Assembly: GCF_021869535.1 (NCBI RefSeq)
Contig: NW_026262743.1
Coordinates: 62,001 to 126,000, forward strand
Length of the DNA: 64,000 nt
From: Mytilus californianus
Lineage: Eukaryota; Mollusca; Bivalvia; Mytilida; Mytilidae
Reading direction: 5' to 3'
Shown: in pieces, positions 43,745 through 54,805 of the stretch
How positions within the stretch are numbered: the stretch's first letter is position 1
How the letters are laid out: each line of letters begins with the position of its first letter
Position numbers and translations under genes: made by a program
The notes under the pieces: generated by a model
Database searches by the model: none
What the model saw: the letters and a program-made list of their open reading frames with translations, nothing else
What the model was told of the DNA's origin: nothing

Positions 43745-45840
43745 ATGCTATTTCCATATTTTTATGACCCTGCCAAAGCGGAGGGGGCATTTAGTTTTAC
43801 CCTTGTCCGTCTGTACGTACATACGTCCATACGTCCCAAATTTGGTTTCCGTTCTCTAACTTAAGTTTGCCTCAAACAAACTTATATACAATGCTTATTA
43901 CCACAAAACACAGATCAAGTTTGAATTTTAGAGGCGTCACTTTAACCTTTCTAGAGTTATGCCCCTTTATAAATGGAAAAATTGCGAAATTTTTCATTTC
44001 CGTTCTCTGACTTAAGATTGCCTCAACCAAATGTTATGAAACTTAAACACAATGCTTATCACCACAATACACAGATCAAGTTTGAATTATGGTGGCGTCA
44101 CTTTTACTGTTCTAGAGTTATGCCCCTTTACAATAGCAATTTTTAATTTTTTTCAAAAAATATCAATGATGCCATTGTTCAAGTAATTTTTATACGACCG
44201 CAAAAAATTTTGCTGTCGTATATTGGTATGACGTTGGCGTCGTCGTCGTCATCGTCGTCGTCCAAAGACACATTGGTTTTCGCACTCTAACTTTTGTTTA
44301 AGTGAATGAATGAAATTTTACCATAAGGTTCAATACCACAAAAGGAAGGTTGGGATTGATTTTGGGGATTATGGTACCAACAGTTAAGGAATTAGGGGCC
44401 AAAAATAAGCATTTTTGTAACTTCCAGACATAACTTGTGTGTTAGTGTATGGATCTCTCGGACATTGTACCACAAGGTTCCATATCGCAAAGGGAATGCT
44501 GGGATTGATTTTGGGGGTAATTGCCTCCAAATTTTAGGAATTAGGGGCCAAAAAAGGTAAAAAAAACAAGCATTTTTCTAGTTTCATGACAATAACTTGT
44601 GTGTAAGTGTATGGATCTTTATGAAATTGTACTACAAGGTTCCATATCACAAAGGAAAAGCTGGAATTGAGTTAGGGGGTAATTGCCCAAAACGTTTAGG
44701 AAAAAGGGGCCAAAAATAAGCATTTTTCTAGTTTCCAGACAATAACTTGTGTTCAAGTGTATGGATCTCTCTGAAATTGTACTGCAAGGTACCATACTAC
44801 AAAGGGAAGGCTGGGATTGATTTTGAAGGTAATTGCCTCCAAATTTTAGGAATTAGGGGCCAAAAAGGGGCACAAAAACAAGCATTTTTCTAGTTTCAGG
44901 ACAATAACTTGTGTGTAAGTGTATGGACCTTTATGATATTGTACTACAAGGTTCCATATCACAAAGGGAAAGCTGGGTTTGAGTTTGGGGGTAATTGCCC
45001 TAAACGTTTAGGAAAATGGGGCCAGAAAACAAGCATTTTTCTAGTTTCCAGACAATAACTTGTGTTCAAGTGTATGGATCTCTCTGAAATTGTACTGCAA
45101 GGTACCATACCACAAAGGGAAGGCTGGGATTGAGTTTGGGGGTGATGAATCATAAGGAGGTTCAAAAAATTTGGAGGGGGGATTTTTTTTCCTTTTTTTT
45201 CTTTAAAATTTTCCATTTTAAATTGGTTATTTCTGATTTATATATAAAAGCAAATAATAATGATATGGTTATAATAGGTAAATTAAAATTTTTTAAGTTC
45301 TTAGACCACATTCATTCTGTGTCAGAAACCTATGCTGTGTCAAATATTTAATTACAATCCAAATTCAGTGCTGTATCAAGCTTGAATGTTGTGTCCATAC
45401 TTGCCCCAACTGTTCAGGGTTCGACCTCTGCGGTCGTATCAAGCTGCGCCCAGCGGAGCATTTTATTAAAATTGGAGTTATCTTCCTTTGTCCATGATTA
45501 TGGTTGAATCAAGTACAATCAATGCTTTATACAATGCAATGTTTAATTTTGCCTTCCACTGATAAAACACAGATCAAGTTGAATTATGGTAGTGTCACTT
45601 TAACCATTATTGAGTGATGCCCCTTTATAAATCGAAAAACTGTAAAATTTTTAGTTTCCGTTCTGTAACTTAAGTTTGCCCCAACCAAACATGAAACCTA
45701 TACACAATACTTATTACCACAAAACTAAGATCAAGTACAAATTTGGGTAGCGTCACTTTTATTGTTCTTGAGTTATGTTCATTTTTAATGTATGCAAGCA
45801 GGGGCATCATCTGTGTCCATGGGGACACATTCTCCATTTA
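43745..45840 (+). mobile_element. Family E tandem-repeat element with a nested family G insert
   Basis: Family E sequence occupies 43745-44187 and resumes at about 45475-45840. Its units contain TTTCCGTTCTCTGACTTAAG, CACAGATCAAGTTTGAATT and TCTAGAGTTATGCCCCTTTA, and it ends in GCATCATCTGTGTCCATGGG. The end forms the hairpin GTGTCC/GGACAC (45813-45828). Family G (44188-45474) separates the halves. An uninterrupted family E copy lies at 54390-54805 in the opposite orientation, supporting the nested reading. Confidence 0.75.
44188..45474 (+). mobile_element. Family G element with internal ~150/162-bp repeats
   Basis: It starts with ATACGACCGCAAAAAATTTT and a CGTCGTCGTC run. It ends near CTGCGGTCGTATCAAGC and CAGCGGAGCATTTTA. 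Inside, AACTTGTGT..AAGTGTATGGATCT marks repeats at 44432, 44594, 44744, 44906 and 45057. Spacing alternates 162, 150, 162, 151, and alternate units share the variants GTGTGTAAGTG and GTGTTCAAGTG, so the last four units are two copies of a dimer. It has no coding capacity. A second copy is at 59207-60552 (minus). Confidence 0.8.
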
Positions 45841-46487
45841 TTTTGTATAATCCGCCAACACATTTTTAAAATATCCTGTATACAAAAATAAAAGTTGTTA
45901 ATTGAATAAAACAACCTCTCAACTACAAAAGGCAATGAAAGAATTATATAGGCATCCGATATTTTTTAAAACCAATAAAATTTGTTCAGCAGAATCTGCT
46001 ACCCATAGAGATGAAATGAATCCGTATGCTTGAAGTAAGATTAGCATATGTTGATACTATATTATCATACATGAAATTGAATATTATGTCCAGAACAGTG
46101 CAAGACATAGAGGTGTATACGAATGAAAGTTATGATAGATCCGAATTTTATTCAGAATGCACCAATAAGAAACCGTAGTTTTTCTTCAATTTATTTACCT
46201 AAAACTATTATATCAGCTGTAAAATTATTATTATATGTACGCCTACATTGCACTACACAATGGAAATTAACAATGTATATTTATATAAACGATCAAACTT
46301 GTAATAAATAAATAAATAATAATAAATAAGCTTTATTTAGAGTCGGCAAAGTATACAAACAGAGTCAACATAAGCTCTAATGAGGTTTTAACCGTTTTAT
46401 CCGTTTGGCGTATTATAACATTTTGTTACTGTCATAAATCTCTTTTTTACTTGAAATATCTTCATTTCCAAGTATTGGCAGGATCTT
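45841..46487. other. No gene recognised
   Basis: AT-rich with short TAAA runs near 46305-46330. The plus frame at 46123-46311 shows no known motif. Confidence 0.5.
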
Positions 46488-46680
46488 ATTCCGGAGTATG
46501 TGAAATATTTTCCCAATGCAAAATTTTAATAATAGTTACGTATTTTTCATTTGCCAAAAATTTTTGAACATAACAATTCCGGAGTATGTGAAATATTTCA
46601 ACATGCAAAATTTTGATAATAGTTAAGTATTTTTTATTTTCCAAAAATTTTTTTGGACATTACAATTTTCAAACAAAGAC
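46488..46680. repeat. Two tandem 88-bp units
   Basis: ATTCCGGAGTATGTGAAATA begins at 46488 and again at 46576. Both continue through ATGCAAAATTTT.ATAATAGTTA and CCAAAAATTTTT. Confidence 0.85.
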
Positions 46681-47440
46681 AAAATACTTGACAGTCACAC
46701 ATAACATTTTTATTTAAAGATTTATATACTTTATCAAATATTGGTCACGAAAATAACAAATTTTCTCGTATCATGATTCTATGATTTTTGGAACTCTAGT
46801 CCTATAACATGAGACCTCGGGCCAATGTTTTCTTTTTATGATATTTTCCTTTTACTTATTTTGCTATTTGTTAATTTTCTATTTTCTGTTGTATCTATCA
46901 ATATGCCAACAGAGTTCGCATTAAAAAAAAAAAGAAAAAAAAAAAGACAGGGTGAATATCGCAATAATAAGAACTTGCATTCTGATAACTAATTATAGAT
47001 CTTTATGCAGACTTTTTTTGTAATCACAATAATTAAACTCACAATTTAGTCCATTCGTCAAAAGTTGCAATAATAAATGCACACAATAATTTCTGAATTT
47101 ACAGTAGGTAAAAATGTTGTCAGTTAATAGTGAGACACAAGTTTTCCCAGACAATATATAATTCTTTTGGTTGTTTTGTTTTGGTTGCTGTCTCATTGAA
47201 CAAAACTATATTCTATTTCTCCTTTTATCCAGAAAATATAACTTTTGAAATAGAAACTGAATAGCATATGGATGGAAAACAAATGCCAAACGGCGCATGC
47301 TCAAGGGTAGATGGTCAGCCAAAATTAGTGGGATATAAAAATGTAAAATATTCAGAAACCCGTATCGTTTGGGGGTAATGAAGGATTGAATCTGCAATGA
47401 AATATAGTAGATATACGTTTGAAGAAAAAATCCGTGTGTT
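46681..47440. other. No gene recognised
   Basis: AT-rich with an A-rich run at 46923-46944. Minus frames at 46993-47397 have no motif. Confidence 0.45.
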
Positions 47441-47672
47441 TTAGTGATAACTATGACTATGACTTATTAAATGTGTTGTGGTCATCGACTCAGTTCGGAC
47501 AATCATTAAAAATGGAGGACTTTTAAAACAACTCACGGAGTAAAAGGTACATTGTTTACATTTGACGTTATATATTGTAAGCACTACACACGCAAGTACA
47601 CAAACCATTAACAATACAGAGTCATCCATACTCAATTTACTCAACTTGTATTGAACTGTTTTACAACATAAA

Positions 47673-48507
47673 TTGATGTCCTCTCCTAGTTCCACAAATA
47701 CCGGTAAAAGGCGTATGCGAACAAGTAATCCCACCCCACCAAAACGTGAAGATAAAAGATCACGCACAGACGTAATGGATCAACGTTACATAGACGTTAG
47801 TTCTCATACTGCTGAAGCGGTGCACACACTCTTACCACAATTTACCATCTCTGATGAAGACATACAAAAAATAGCAGATGCTGTAAAGTCCAATATTATT
47901 ACTGACATTACAAATCTAATCAGGTCGCACACAGAGCCACTACTTGAACAAATTGACCAACTGAAATACGAAAACAAAAAACTTAGAGAAGATGTAGATG
48001 CAGTCGAACAATATGGGCGAAGAAGCTTAATCCGCATATCTGGTGTCCCTGAACCAAATGATGAGAGAAACACAACAGAAGTTGTTTGCAAAATTATTTC
48101 TGATATTGATCCCGAGTTTAAGGGAGTTGACATTCTCAGATCACATCGAGTTGGTAAATTATCAAACCCCGATGATAACAGTGATCCAAAACATCGTCAG
48201 ATCATTGTTAGATTATCATAACCTGGTGTCAAGTTCAGGATACTCAAATGTAGAAAAAATCTGAAAGAAACTGCAAACTTTAAGTCGGTCTACATCAATG
48301 AAGATTTAACCATACTTCGCAACAATATACTCTATCACTGCAGAAAACTGTTGAAAAAGAACAAAATTAAACAGCTATGGACAACAAATGGTAAACTTTG
48401 TATGCTTGACAAACAAGATCAATTCTATGATGTAACTACAACAACTAGATTCGTCCAAGCAGTCGACAAGGTAGACCCGTCCTACAATACACCAGATGGA
48501 TGGTAGT
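47673..48507 (+). pseudogene. LINE ORF1 nucleic-acid-binding protein, one premature stop
   Basis: ORF1 proteins coat the retrotransposon RNA. The frame starts at 47673 (MMSSPSS); a methionine directly follows. It has a basic N-terminus (KRRMRTSNPTPPKREDKRSR), a helical region suited to coiled-coil trimerisation ending LKYENKKLREDVDAVEQYGR, then an RRM-like domain opening SLIRISGVPEP with RSHRVGK in the middle. A TAA at 48219-48221 interrupts it, but the same frame stays open to TAG 48505-48507, with a C-terminal domain including ETANFKSVYINEDLT. The total span is about 278 codons. No zinc knuckle or esterase motif was seen. Confidence 0.8.
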
Positions 48508-49527
48508 AAAGTATAACTAACTTAGTAGTATTAATAAACTCATTTGTGTTGTTTTGATTAACCTATGATGATGATATCTTAATATTTAAAATATGTTCTT
48601 TTGCAAACTAACAAATCAGGTTTTTTGAGGGTTTTTTTTTTCTTCTTTTTTTTTACTACTATAATATACATAGTAAATTCCAATGAGGTGAAGGTTATTA
48701 TATTTAAACCAATCAAGTTGACCATGTCATATATTTCTTTTTCATTGGCCAATGAGTAAATGAATTCACACGGCAATTGTAGATGTCAATTTGTACACCA
48801 CATTTAAGACTATCGATTTTTCAGTTTATACCGATGGTTTAAATTTGTTTACCTGCGTACATGCAGACATTTAAAGAAATTGAGGTGTCTTGAGGGTTGT
48901 ACTTTGTTTATTTTTATGGTATACGTGGATAGCGTCATTTTTCTGTTCTTTTCTTCTGAAAAGCATTTTACATCTCAATGCATGATAATTGAAAATTGAA
49001 TTCCAGCATTCAACCTTATTTATAGTAATAGTTGTGGTAAATGCGTATTTCTTTTCTAACTATATTTAGGTCAATCAAATTATTCTAGGAGAAAATTGTA
49101 GTGTTACATGTACCTATGAACAATTTAGATACATACAAGTCATTACAAGTACACAATGTGTGCAGTAGTATTAAGTTTACAAATCTCATTATTGTTGAAA
49201 AACAGTCAAATTTATTATACCTATACACACACACATTTAGTACGTATCCACGTCTTTTTTCATGCAAGGTTATACTAATTACATTATTATGTATTCAGAA
49301 CCCCCGAACAATATTATTCATAAATATAGTGTTCTTGTTATGTTCACATATATTTTTTGTTCCTTGATTTTTCTCATTTTTTTTACATTCTTTTTTAAAT
49401 TTTGTGACACACTTCGAATCGGACCATGCGCTACTGAAGAATTTCGCCTGACGAACAGGATGATCCGCTCATATGTACAGGTCATGCTCTCTCGCGCCAA
49501 TTTTGTGCATACCTCGGGAGTCACCTA
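48508..49527. other. AT-rich gap between LINE ORF1 and ORF2
   Basis: About 1.0 kb without a LINE-like frame, unusually long for this kind of element. It may be a natural inter-ORF leader or include an insertion; no inverted ends or duplications were seen. T-rich runs lie at 48627-48653. The plus frame ending at 49528 abuts the ORF2 start but shows no motif. Confidence 0.5.
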
Positions 49528-52500
49528 ATGGGGGTTGACGTATCATGCTACCGAGAGAGTATTGGCCGGTTCTTATGTGCTGCGCATACTGTCAAGAAGG
49601 GAAAGAGATTATCGTTCCTTGATATAATCTGCATTTCCCTTTTCGCAAAGTACGATATCCGTATGTTACCAGTTACTATACTGTTACATTTTGTATTTCA
49701 CCAAGTCGATACACGAAGCATCATTTCACAGCAAGTTGATAAATGTAACGCTAGGATTTCCAAGTGTACACACGACCGTTTACATGATTATTGTGATCTT
49801 ATCATAGCTTGCTCGTTTAGTATAGTTTGTATCTTGTTGTTGATATCCGGCATTGAACCAAATCCAGGTCCGTTGACTGCAGAGTCAAGCTCTAGTAGTA
49901 ATAGTAGCCTTGATGATGTCTTTAAAAACGCTGTTTCATTTATGCATCTTAATATTCAGAGTATTGTTCCGAAGCTTGAGTTGATTGCCGCTGAATATTC
50001 TTGCCATGAAATACTCTCGTTTACCGAAAGCTGGCTTTCTCCGCAAGTAAGCAATGAAGCCATTTTGTTACCGGGTTATAAAACACCATTCCGAAGAGAT
50101 CGGGTGGGAAAGGCAGGGGGAGGTGTTATAGTATATGTTAAAGATTGAATTGCACCGAAAGGCGAGACTTAGTAGTCTGTGATATTGAGTGTATATGGCT
50201 CGAAGTTAGATTCAAGACCAAAAAATATCTTTATGGGACCTTTTACGTCCCACCTAACAGTAGTCCACAGGTATGGGACAACATAGAACAGTCTATCGAC
50301 CTTGCCTTATCTTGTAATTTAGATATCATAGTTACAGGCGATTTTAACACCAACCAGTTAAGGAACACCACTAATGATAGAATTAGTATGATTAAAGCAC
50401 AATTCAGTCTACATCAACTTATTTCCGACCCAACTTATATTACAGAACACAGTTCTTCACTTCTTGACCTTATTTTAGTAAATGACCCAGTTAACCTCCT
50501 ATTTTCTGATATCGGTGCCCCATTACTCGACCAAATACGATATCATTTACCAGTAATAGGTATCCTTACCCAGCCTTGCAAGTTACATCAAGTTTTTAAG
50601 CGTAAAGTATACATGTATGATAGAGGTGATTATGACTCATATAGACACCAGCTATCACTTGTTGATTGGGATGCTTTATTTATTACAAATGACGTTGATG
50701 CCATAGCATGTGCTATAACGGACGAACTTATTGACAAGGCAAATAAAAACATTCCTAACCGAATTATTACAGTCAGAAAAGATAAACCACCATGGCTTAC
50801 CGCTGATATCAAAAGGATGATTCGTAAAAAAAATCGTATCCATAAAAGAGCCAAAAAAACATATTCTGCACCGGACTGGGCAAAATTTCGATTATTTAGG
50901 AATAAATGTAATAAACTAGTTTTAAACTCAAAAACTGATTATTTTTCAAAATTGTCAACCAAAATTATATCTGAAACTCATGGTGGCAAACAATATTGGA
51001 GTCTTATTAAATCTTTGATGAAATGTGACTCCAGTGACAGTCGCAACATTCCCCCTTTACAGATAGACGATGATCTGATCTGTGACGATACAAAAGAGGC
51101 AAAAATATTTAATGATTATTTTTGTGGTCAATCAAATCTTGATGACTCTAACATACATCTGCCAGACATACCTGACACACGAACAGAGGTACTCGGTGAT
51201 ATGATAATATCTGAGAACGAGGTAGTAGACATTTTGAAGATTTTGGACGTATCAAAAGCATCGGGACCAGATCGAATAAGCCCACGACTTCTAAAGGAAG
51301 CATATGGAATTCTGAAATACCCTTTGTGCAGGTTATTTAACCTGTCTTTATCAGTTGGCAAGTTTCCTTCTGACTGGAAATGTGCTAATGTTACCCCTGT
51401 ATTTAAGAAGGGCTCTACAAGTGACTACAGAAACTACAGACCGATCTCATTGATAAGCGTTATCGGAAAAGTCATGGAAAGATGTGTTTTTAAGCATATT
51501 CATAATTATCTACTTGCTAACCAGATAATTACACCCAACCAATCAGGTTTCACTCAAGGGGACTCAGCCATTAATCAATTGCTTAATATTACATATGAGT
51601 TTGGGAAGGCATTAGATGACGGGAAAGAAATTAGAGTATTTTTTTGTGATATAAGTAAGGCATTTGACAGAGTTTGGCATAAGGGTTTGTTGAGAAAATT
51701 AGAAGCTATTGGCATTAAAGGTTCTATTTTGGCATGGGTAAAAAATTATCTATCTGATAGAAAGCAAAGGGTTGTAATTAATAATGTATCATCCAAGTGG
51801 GGCAATATAAAGGCTGGAGTACCCCAGGGGTCGATCCTGGGACCTCTTTTATTTTTGATATTTATCAATGATATCATATCTGATATACAGTCCACTATTA
51901 AGTTGTTTGCTGATGATACAAGTTTATATTTGATAGTAGATGACCTCCGAGAATCGGCAAACAACTTGAATAGTGATCTCGCAAAAATCCATAGATGGTC
52001 TTCAAATTGGCTAGTGACCTTTAACCCTCAGAAAACCGAGACCATGACAATTTCACGGAAACTTCACAAACCTGATCATCCAAAACTTAACATGAACAAC
52101 GTAACTGTAAATGAGGTATCTACCCATAAACACCTTGGATTACATATTTCAAACGATGGCACTTGGCATAAACATATTGATGTAATAACCGAAAAGGCAT
52201 ACAAACGACTGAATGTTCTACGAAAATTTAAATTCATCCTTGACAGACGAACACTCGAGACAATATACCTAACATATATAAGACCATTATTAGAATATGC
52301 TGATGTTATCTGGGACAACAATACACATCTTTTGATTGATAAAATTGAAAAAGTACAAGCAGAGGCTGCCAGGATCGTAACTGGGGGTACTAGGTTGGTG
52401 TCCATAGAGAGATTATATCTCGAAACGGGTTGGGAAAAGCTTAAAGATCGAAGGGAGGGCCACAGATTAATTTATTTTTACAAGATGAAAAATCATATTA

Positions 52501-53056
52501 CTCCGGAATATTTATCAAACTTAGTTCCAGAATCCCATGCAACCATAATACGAGAAACTCGTCACTAATCCCCCCTGTTCGAACAAGAACAGCCCTGTAT
52601 TCGAATTATTATTTACCGGCAACTGTACGTTCATGGAATCTCCTCCCTGAGAATGCTAAGACCAGTACTTCGGTGGGGGCATTCAAGAATTGTGTCCAGT
52701 CTCGGGTGACAAAGCCTCCAAATTATTATTACATTGGTAAGCGATTAGGTCAAATGTATCACTCAAGACTTCGAATGCAATGCAGTTCTCTAAATCAACA
52801 TCTTTTTGTAAAAAATATAGTGGCCTCACCACTTTGTTTATGTAGTGCTATAGAAACAACAGCGCATTACTTGTTGCACTGCCCCCGATTTCACATCATG
52901 CGTGAACAGCATTTTTATAACATCAATATCATACATTTCTTGTCGGAAGAAATTTTGCTACACGGTTCAACGGATTTCAGCTACGAACAAAACATTGAAA
53001 TATTCTTGGCAGTTCAAACATTCATACGCAGTAGCAAAAGATTTGTCATATGATTA
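49528..53056 (+). pseudogene. LINE ORF2: 2A-like motif, endonuclease, reverse transcriptase; two frameshifts
   Basis: ORF2 nicks the target and reverse-transcribes the element RNA. Segment 1 (49528-50148, 206 residues) has a hydrophobic stretch ending in the 2A-like GIEPNPGP at residues 108-115, then the endonuclease start SFMHLNIQSI, FTESWLS and RDRVGKAGGGVIVYV. A frameshift near 50146 leads to segment 2 (50145-52568, 807 residues). That has IIVTGDFNTN (endonuclease), the reverse-transcriptase motifs YRPISLIS, FFCDISKAFDRVWH, GVPQGSILGP and FADDTSLYL (51906 onward), and HLGLHISN. A second frameshift near 52560 leads to segment 3, which has VRSWNLLPENA and the Cys-His motif CLCSAIETTAHYLLHC, ending at about 53053. 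Domain order fits CR1/Jockey-like elements. No RNase H was seen. Confidence 0.9.
49849..49872 (+). other. 2A-like translational recoding motif in LINE ORF2
   Basis: The codons read G-I-E-P-N-P-G-P, preceded by a leucine/isoleucine-rich run (IVCILLLIS). The viral-type 2A consensus is D-(V/I)-E-x-N-P-G-P with a hydrophobic lead. Here the first D is G and the rest matches. In active motifs the ribosome skips the bond between the last G and P, here residues 114 and 115. Such motifs are known near the start of ORF2 in some animal non-LTR elements. Confidence 0.7.
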
Positions 53057-53160
53057 CAATCATCTTGTTCAACAAGTAATACTTATATCTTAAATAATTG
53101 TGTCCGTTCAGAAACATACACTTTATTATTGTATATCTGATGTAAAAAAAAAAAAAAAAT

Positions 53161-53929
53161 TTCTCTTTTGTGTTCACAACCTTATTACATATATATGTTT
53201 TGTTTGTTTTCCATCTAGTGTAACATTGTTAATTTTTTTACACTCTACTCTTTGAGTATTACAATATGAAATGTTCTTATTTGAATTAGGAAACGGATTA
53301 ATATAAGCTAACAGCTTGTTTCTGGATCCTATTAATTATTCACTTGTATTAATATGTAAATGCCAATTTGTGTACATTACTTAACCTGAATTTAATTAAT
53401 AAAATATGTTTACACAATAAAAAAAATAAAAAAAATGATGTAAAATATTTCAAGTGGCCATTTAGGTCAGGGGTTGGTGAGGTAAAAGATGAGGCAAAGG
53501 CATGTGCATTTACCACAACTGCCACTTGGTATTATGATTTCCAAAATTTACAAATCTCATAGCTACCTTCTGTATTAAAGACAACTGCATATATTGCAGT
53601 TTGCATATCATGAATTGTGTTTGCAGCAAAATTCACTACAGACAGCAAAAAATAAAATAATTCAGCTCTATTAAAATTCATTTTTTGAAACATTTCTTAT
53701 TTTTATTCCTCAAATGTCTATGAGATCAAATTTATAAAACATTTATTAGCATTGTTAATTTCAATATACTAGTAATTGTTGACATGTATACATACACCAT
53801 GTACATGTACAATCATTAGCTGATCAGCTCTATATTTTCATTATTTTTATATCAATATTCTTCATCAGTGTTTTTTATAAGACTCAATAATCTGTATTCA
53901 TCATTGGGACAGGTAGGTAAAGTAGGTCC
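53161..53929. other. Possible LINE 3' region, then no recognised feature
   Basis: Up to about 53436 the sequence may still be LINE 3' untranslated region, since it ends in an A-rich AATAAAAAAAATAAAAAAAA-type stretch followed by GATGTAAA. The GATGTAAA word also sits at the earlier A-run (53140). After 53440 nothing is recognised. Confidence 0.4.
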
Positions 53930-54250
53930 TTTTGATCTTGGATTTTTTTTATGGATTTTGACAGCACTAAAGCATATAGTTCCAAATTATAGTTGATCTT
54001 GGCTTCTTAAGTGGATTCTGACAACACATTGCATATAGACACCAAGTGTAGATGATCTTGGGTTCTCTCATATGGATTCTGACAGTACTTTGATTATACA
54101 TGTAGTTCAAAGAATTGTTGATCTTGGCTTCTAATGTTGTTCTTAAGTTTCAGCACTTTACATATAGTTCCCAATTGCAAGACAAGATGTTACTGGCTTC
54201 TCCTGTTAATTCTGTCAGTACTTTGCCAATAGTTTCCAAGTAAAGTTGAA
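53930..54250. repeat. Degenerate ~63-bp tandem repeats, five units
   Basis: GATCTTGG.TTCT, GGATTCTGACAG.ACT and CATATAGTTCC recur in order at about 53933, 53994, 54053, 54118 and 54185. The last unit is the most diverged. Confidence 0.8.
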
Positions 54251-54389
54251 CATTCCAGTATCTTTCACAACAAAACACTCCTTCCTCTTACATGTACTTG
54301 AAGCCTGAAATGAAATGTCAGAGTATTTCTGTCAGAAAATCAACCATGATTGACATTTAAAAGCATACTGTAATTCATATTTTAAATAA
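54251..54389. other. Short link, no feature
   Basis: No supported feature between the two repeat blocks. Confidence 0.4.
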
Positions 54390-54805
54390 ATGGGGAATGT
54401 GTCCATGGGACACAGATGATGCCCCTGCTTGCATATAAAGTTATAAAGGAACATAAATAAAGAACGGTAAGAGTGACACTACCCAAATTTTTACTTGATC
54501 TGAGTTTTGTTGTAATAAGTAATGTGTATAAGTTTCATAACATTTGGATGAGGCAAACTAAATTTAGAGAACGGAAACAAAAAATTCAGCAATTTTTCAA
54601 TTTGTAAAGGGGCATTACTCTAGAACAGTAAAAGTGACACCACCAAAAAAAAATTCAAATTTGATCTGTGTTTGTTGGTAATAAGCATTTTGTATGTTTC
54701 ATAACATTTGGTTGAGGCAAACTGAAGTTAGAGAACGGAAACCAATTTTGGGACGTACGTACAGACAGACAAGAGTAAAACTTAATGTCGCTACGGCGTA
54801 AAAAA
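54390..54805 (-). mobile_element. Family E tandem-repeat element, uninterrupted copy
   Basis: The complement of the 43745-45840 element without its nested insert. It begins with GGGGAATGTGTCCATGGGAC, whose hairpin is GTGTCC/GGACAC, then GATGATGCCCCTGCTTGC. It has two units with AAAGGGGCATTACTCTAGAA and GTTAGAGAACGGAAACC, and ends near GACGTACGTACAGACAGAC. Confidence 0.75.

Larger units (their letters stand above)
47441..53160 (+). mobile_element. Nearly complete CR1/Jockey-like non-LTR retrotransposon
   Basis: A two-ORF LINE: a 5' region (about 47441-47672), ORF1 (47673-48507), a ~1-kb AT-rich gap, ORF2 (49528-53056) and a 3' region running to an A16 run at 53143-53158. A second A-rich stretch at 53418-53436 could instead be the true end. 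Boundaries are approximate because no target-site duplication was identified. Lesions are few: one stop in ORF1 and two frameshifts in ORF2, so the copy died recently. It is the only large protein-coding element of the window. Confidence 0.85.

Noticed and set aside
43565..43864. 99-residue plus-strand frame
   Set aside because: It spans the GCATCC repeat and the start of family E and has no protein motif.
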